From assembly GCF_000373585.1 (NCBI RefSeq), contig NZ_KB891907.1, forward strand, positions 83,472 to 147,471: a stretch of DNA of 64,000 bases, read 5' to 3'. The translations under genes were made by a program, and so were the position numbers. The notes beneath the pieces are model-generated. The model was not told the origin of the DNA and made no database searches. It saw nothing but the letters and a program-made list of their open reading frames with translations. Of the stretch, positions 60,894 to 64,000 are shown piece after piece; position 1 is the stretch's first letter, and every line of letters starts with the position of its first letter. Source of the stretch: Streptomyces sp. MspMP-M5 (GTDB taxonomy: Bacteria > Actinomycetota > Actinomycetes > Streptomycetales > Streptomycetaceae).

Positions 60894-61667
60894 TCACCCC
60901 GCCCGCGCCACCGGCTCCCCGCCGGCCGCCCGCGCCGCGGCCGCCCCGCCGGCCCGTTCCCGGGTCCGCCACAGTCGGCCGACATCCCGTCCGAACGACC
61001 ACACCAGCAGCGCCAGCGCCCCCGCCACCGCGCCCCGCTCCAGCGCCCACGGCGCGATCCCGGCGTCCGCCGCGACGAGCACCACGCCCTGTACCGCGGC
61101 CACCGTCTTGCGCGCCATGCTGGGCGGCAGCGGCGCACGCAGCCACGGCAGCACCCAGGACGCCGCGACGAACAGATAGCGCAGCGCGCCGACGGCCGGC
61201 ACCCACGGCCCCAGCGGACCCGCCGCGTAGAGGGACAGCACCAGGATCAGGAACGCGTCGACCTCCATGTCGAACCGCGCCCCCAGCGCCGTCGCCGTCC
61301 CGGTGCGCCGGGCCACCGGCCCGTCCACCGCGTCCAGCGCCAGCGCGACCGCGGCCAGTCCCGCCAGCGCCGCCACCGGCACCGGCCGGGCGAAGGAGTC
61401 GGCGACCAGCGCCGTCACCCCGCCGACGAGCGTGGCCCGGGCCAGCGTGACACGGTTGGCCGGCCCGAAGCTGCGCTGCCAGGACCCGCGCACCGCCCGG
61501 GCGAGCACGGAACCGGTGACCGCCGCGAAGGCGACGCCTGCCAGCCAGCCCGCCGGGCCCAGCCCCACCGCCCGGCACAGCACCGCCAGCAGCACCAGCT
61601 GCGCGACCGTCCCGACGACCAGGTCCAGACCGAACGGCCGCGCCCCGCACCGCACTTGTCCGGCCAT
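60894..61667 (-). CDS. CDP-alcohol phosphatidyltransferase
   Basis: A 257-residue integral membrane enzyme. The signature D-x2-D-G-x2-A-R-x8-G-x3-D-x3-D is complete: ALDAVDGPVARRTGTATALG followed by ARFDMEVDAFL. Hydrophobic helices surround it (LVVGTVAQLVLLAVLCRAVG, GWLAGVAFAAVTGSVLARAV, VPVAALAGLAAVALALDAV). It displaces CMP from a CDP-alcohol to attach a phospho-alcohol group, for example making phosphatidylinositol-like or glycerol-phosphate lipids. Divergent from the dehydrogenase gene at 61791; part of a conserved neighbourhood with pterin- and sugar-related genes. Confidence 0.85.
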   Translation of the reverse strand: MAGQVRCGARPFGLDLVVGTVAQLVLLAVLCRAVGLGPAGWLAGVAFAAVTGSVLARAVRGSWQRSFGPANRVTLARATLVGGVTALVADSFARPVPVAALAGLAAVALALDAVDGPVARRTGTATALGARFDMEVDAFLILVLSLYAAGPLGPWVPAVGALRYLFVAASWVLPWLRAPLPPSMARKTVAAVQGVVLVAADAGIAPWALERGAVAGALALLVWSFGRDVGRLWRTRERAGGAAAARAAGGEPVARAG

Positions 61668-61790
61668 CGCACCTCCCCGACCCTGTGGCGGAGCCGGGGG
61701 GACGCCGCGTAGGGTGACGGCGTCGCCATGATCCCCGGCATGCGTCCCTCAGCATTCATGACGCCTTGCCGCACCGTCCAGGAGGATTCC

Positions 61791-62768
61791 TTGCCGCGCG
61801 TCGCCGAGAGCTTCTGGCTCAGTGCCCCGGGCCGCGGCGAGATCCGGACGGCCGAGCTGCCGCGCCCCGGCGCCGGCGACGTCCTGGTGCGCACGCTCTA
61901 CTCCGGGGTGAGCCGCGGCACCGAGAGCCTGGTCTTCCGCGGCGGCGTCCCGGAGAGCCAGTACGCGGCGATGCGGGCCCCGTTCCAGGACGGCGCGTTC
62001 CCGGCACCCGTCAAGTACGGCTATCTGAGCGTGGGCGTGGTCGAGGAGGGGCCGGACCCGCTCCGCGGCCGCACGGTCTTCTGCCTCTACCCGCACCAGA
62101 CGCACTACGTCGTCCCGGCGGACGCGGTGACCCCGGTCCCGGACGCCGTCCCCGCGGCGCGCGCCGTCCTCGCCGGCACCGTCGAGACCGCGGTGAACGC
62201 GGTGTGGGACGCGGCCCCGCTGCTCGGCGACCGGATCGCGGTGGTCGGCGGGGGCATGGTCGGGGCCGCGACCGCCGCGCTGCTGGCCCGCTACCCGGCC
62301 GCGCGGGTGCAGCTGATCGACGCCGATCCGGCGCGCGCCGCCACCGCCGCCGCGCTGGGCGTCCCGTTCGCGCTGCCCGCCGACGCCCACGGCGACTGCG
62401 ACCTCGTCGTGCACGCCAGCGCCACCGAGGAGGGCCTGGCCCGCGCCCTCGAACTCCTCGCCCCGGAAGGCACCGTGATCGAGCTGAGCTGGTACGGCGA
62501 CCGCCGGGTGGCGCTGCCGTTGGGGGAGTCCTTCCACTCCCGCCGGCTGACCCTCCGCAGCAGCCAGGTCGGCGCCGTCGCCCCGGCCCGCCGCGGCCGG
62601 CGCGGCTTCGCCGACCGGCTCGGGCTGGCGCTCGACCTCCTCGCCGACCCCGCCTTCGACGCACTGATCACCGGCGAATCGCCCTTCGCCGAGCTGCCGT
62701 CGGTGCTGCCCCGGCTGGCCTCCGGCACGCTCCCGGCGCTCTGCCACCGCATCCGCTACCCGGCGTGA
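61791..62768 (+). CDS. Zinc-type alcohol dehydrogenase-like oxidoreductase
   Basis: A 325-residue MDR-like protein. TTG 61791 was chosen because AGGAGG lies 5 bases upstream; ATG 61758 in the same frame has no site. It begins ESFWLSAPGRGEIRTAELPR, then LVRTLYSGVSRGTESLVFRG. The structural-zinc lobe is missing, as in the family of short MDR proteins related to threonine/sorbitol dehydrogenases with GTESL. NAD(P)-binding RIAVVGGGMVGAATAALLAR and LIDADPARA follow. The substrate is probably a polyol or pterin side chain; that is inference. The next gene is 46 bases downstream. Confidence 0.75.
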   Translation: MPRVAESFWLSAPGRGEIRTAELPRPGAGDVLVRTLYSGVSRGTESLVFRGGVPESQYAAMRAPFQDGAFPAPVKYGYLSVGVVEEGPDPLRGRTVFCLYPHQTHYVVPADAVTPVPDAVPAARAVLAGTVETAVNAVWDAAPLLGDRIAVVGGGMVGAATAALLARYPAARVQLIDADPARAATAAALGVPFALPADAHGDCDLVVHASATEEGLARALELLAPEGTVIELSWYGDRRVALPLGESFHSRRLTLRSSQVGAVAPARRGRRGFADRLGLALDLLADPAFDALITGESPFAELPSVLPRLASGTLPALCHRIRYPA

Positions 62769-62814
62769 CGCCGCCCCGCGACGCCCCGTTCACCGCACAC
62801 CTGGAGGGACACCC

Positions 62815-63213
62815 GTGTTCAGCATCACCGTCCGCGACCACCTGATGGTCGCGCACAGCTTCCGCGGCGCGGTCTTCGGCCCGGCGCAACGTCTGCACGG
62901 CGCGACCTTCATCGTCGACGCCACCTTCCGCCGCCCCGCACTCGACGACGACAACATCGTCGTCGACATCGGCCTGGCCACCCAGGAACTGGGCGCGGTG
63001 GTCGCCGAGCTCAACTACCGCAACCTCGACGACGAACCCGCCTTCGCCGGCACCAACACCTCCACCGAGGCCCTGGCCAAGGTCATCGCCGACCGGCTCG
63101 CCGACCGGGTGCACGCCGGCAACCTCGGCGCCGGCGCCCGCGAACTCGCCGGTATCACCGTCACCCTGCACGAATCCCATATCGCCTGGGCCAGTTACGA
63201 GCGCGCACTGTGA
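62815..63213 (+). CDS. PTPS/QueD-like 6-carboxytetrahydropterin synthase homologue, divergent zinc site
   Basis: A 132-residue T-fold protein. GTG 62815 follows GGAGGGA. VRDHLMVAHSFRGAVFGPAQ carries zinc ligand His14; RLHGATFIVDATFRR carries His28, but the third ligand of the canonical HGH motif is Ala30. NIVVDIGLATQELGAVVAEL and LNYRNLDDEP resemble the substrate lid; the catalytic Glu may be in VTLHESHIAWASYERAL. It may make a pterin or deazapurine precursor, or bind it only. It lies in an operon with the MDR dehydrogenase and the broken glycosyltransferase. Confidence 0.8.
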   Translation: MFSITVRDHLMVAHSFRGAVFGPAQRLHGATFIVDATFRRPALDDDNIVVDIGLATQELGAVVAELNYRNLDDEPAFAGTNTSTEALAKVIADRLADRVHAGNLGAGARELAGITVTLHESHIAWASYERAL

Positions 63214-63232
63214 GCCGCCCCGGCCGCACCCG

Positions 63233-63887
63233 ATGACCGCCCCCGGCCCGAAGGGCCCGCGCGAGGTGCACGCCGTCCTGCCCGGCCCCGCCCGCCACCG
63301 GCACGGACGGCGCCGGCGGGCTGCTGTGCGTGGCGTCGGTGACCCCGCGCAAGGGCCACCGCCGCCTGGTGGACGCCCTCGCGACCGTCACCGACGCGCC
63401 CTGGAGGTGCACCTTCGTCGGCGGGACGGACCCGGACCCGCAATGCGCCCGGCAACTGCGCGAGCGGATAGGGGAGCTGGGTCTGACGGACCGCGTCCGG
63501 CCGGCCGGGCCGCGGACCGGTGCTGCGCTCGCCGCCCGCTACGCCGCCGCCGACCTGGTGCTGCTCGCCTCGTCCGCCGAGACGTACGGCATGGTGCTCA
63601 CCGAGGCGCTGGCGCGCGCGATCCCGGTGCTGGCCACGGCGGTGGGCGGGGTGCCGGAGGCCGTCGGGTGGACCCCCGACGGCAGCGTGCCCGGCCTGCT
63701 GGTCCCGCCCGGCGAATCGGCGGCGCTCGCCGGGGCGCTGCGCACATGGTTCGGCGACCCGGTGCTGCGGCGGCGACTGGCGGCCGCGGCCCGGGCCCGC
63801 CGTGCCATGCTGGAGGGGTGGGAGACGACGTCGCACAGCCTGGCCGGGGCGCTGGAACGACTGCGGACCGCACCGCGGCACCCATGA
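63233..63887 (+). pseudogene. GT4-type glycosyltransferase with internal deletion and frameshift
   Basis: ATG 63233 starts MTAPGPKGPREVHAVLPGPA, the normal N-terminus of a GT-B enzyme. Within about 30 codons the sequence jumps to the C-terminal lobe in another frame: LLCVASVTPRKGHRRLVDAL, then CTFVGGTDPDPQCARQLRER and RVRPAGPRTGAALAARYAAA. ADLVLLASSAETYGMVLTEA (GT4 nucleotide-sugar ExxxxxE motif) and VGGVPEAVG follow. About 180-200 residues of acceptor domain are missing. The remaining lobe cannot transfer sugar alone. Its stop overlaps the methyltransferase start by ATGA. Confidence 0.75.
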
Positions 63888-64000
63888 GGGGCGCGGTCGG
63901 CGGCCCGCGGTTCTGCCCCGGCTGGCTGGAGTTGCGCGAGCCCGCGGACGCCGCGGCCCGCGCACCGGAGCTGTTGCCCCCGCTGCGCGACCGGCTCGCC
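63884..64000 (+). CDS. SAM-dependent methyltransferase, N-terminal part (runs off the right edge)
   Basis: ATG 63884 overlaps the glycosyltransferase stop (ATGA). The visible 39 residues (FCPGWLELREPADAAARAPE, then LLPPLRDRL) match the N-terminal helices of class I methyltransferases found in this actinobacterial gene set. The SAM-binding motif lies beyond the window. Confidence 0.6.
   Translation, partial: MRGAVGGPRFCPGWLELREPADAAARAPELLPPLRDRLA

Noticed and set aside
58798..61179. 793-codon open frame on the plus strand
   Set aside because: It runs antisense to a beta-helix end, a hydrolase and a phosphatidyltransferase, is Arg/Pro/Gly-rich without domains, and is an artefact of high GC.

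Overview
The window is high-GC actinobacterial DNA and almost certainly comes from a Streptomyces chromosome. The evidence is strong third-position G/C bias, GTG/TTG starts behind GGAGG-type ribosome sites, many TetR regulators, and a complete whiE-type spore-pigment type II polyketide locus. No rRNA, tRNA or CRISPR array was seen.

Left part (1-34.4 kb) is accessory, loosely packed and heavily scarred. It holds a STAND/NB-ARC ATPase cut by the window edge with its small partner, two dead IS5-type transposases, a MarR regulator, and an alpha/beta hydrolase plus caspase-NTPase pair whose second gene is cut off by a decayed phage portal gene. Next come a four-gene ESX/type VII-like cassette, a lipoprotein, a His/Trp-rich secreted peptide, a decayed TnsA-like endonuclease and a beta-propeller protein. 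Three TetR-controlled neighbourhoods follow (16.6, 23.8 and 26.4 kb), with alpha/beta hydrolases, VOC proteins and an F420/NADP oxidoreductase. A second prophage wreck (28.0-30.1 kb: decoration, scaffold-like, portal and ParB pieces, mixed with truncated host genes) and an IS21 element with a truncated helper gene close the part.

Right part (34.8-64 kb) is dense and mostly intact. It contains a HipA-like kinase with a DUF3037 partner, two SDR reductases, uracil-DNA glycosylase, a TetR/FAD-monooxygenase divergon with three matching operators, a Gfo/Idh/MocA oxidoreductase, apolipoprotein N-acyltransferase, and an ABC exporter behind a SoxR/MerR-type promoter. Then come a GAF sensor kinase with a degenerate ATPase end, glutathione peroxidase, and the spore-pigment cluster (FAD hydroxylase; SchA/CurD protein, cupin, KS-alpha, CLF, ACP, two cyclases; O-methyltransferase). 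A beta-helix protein and an esterase-like protein with a Cys nucleophile follow. The last genes are a pterin-associated cluster (CDP-alcohol phosphatidyltransferase, dehydrogenase, divergent PTPS/QueD, glycosyltransferase, methyltransferase) whose glycosyltransferase has lost its N-terminal domain.

Regulatory DNA is unusually readable. Paired or triple palindromes flank three TetR genes. Three promoters have the 19-bp -35/-10 spacing typical of MerR-family activation, and two of these, 44 kb apart, share a 21-bp element with only two mismatches.
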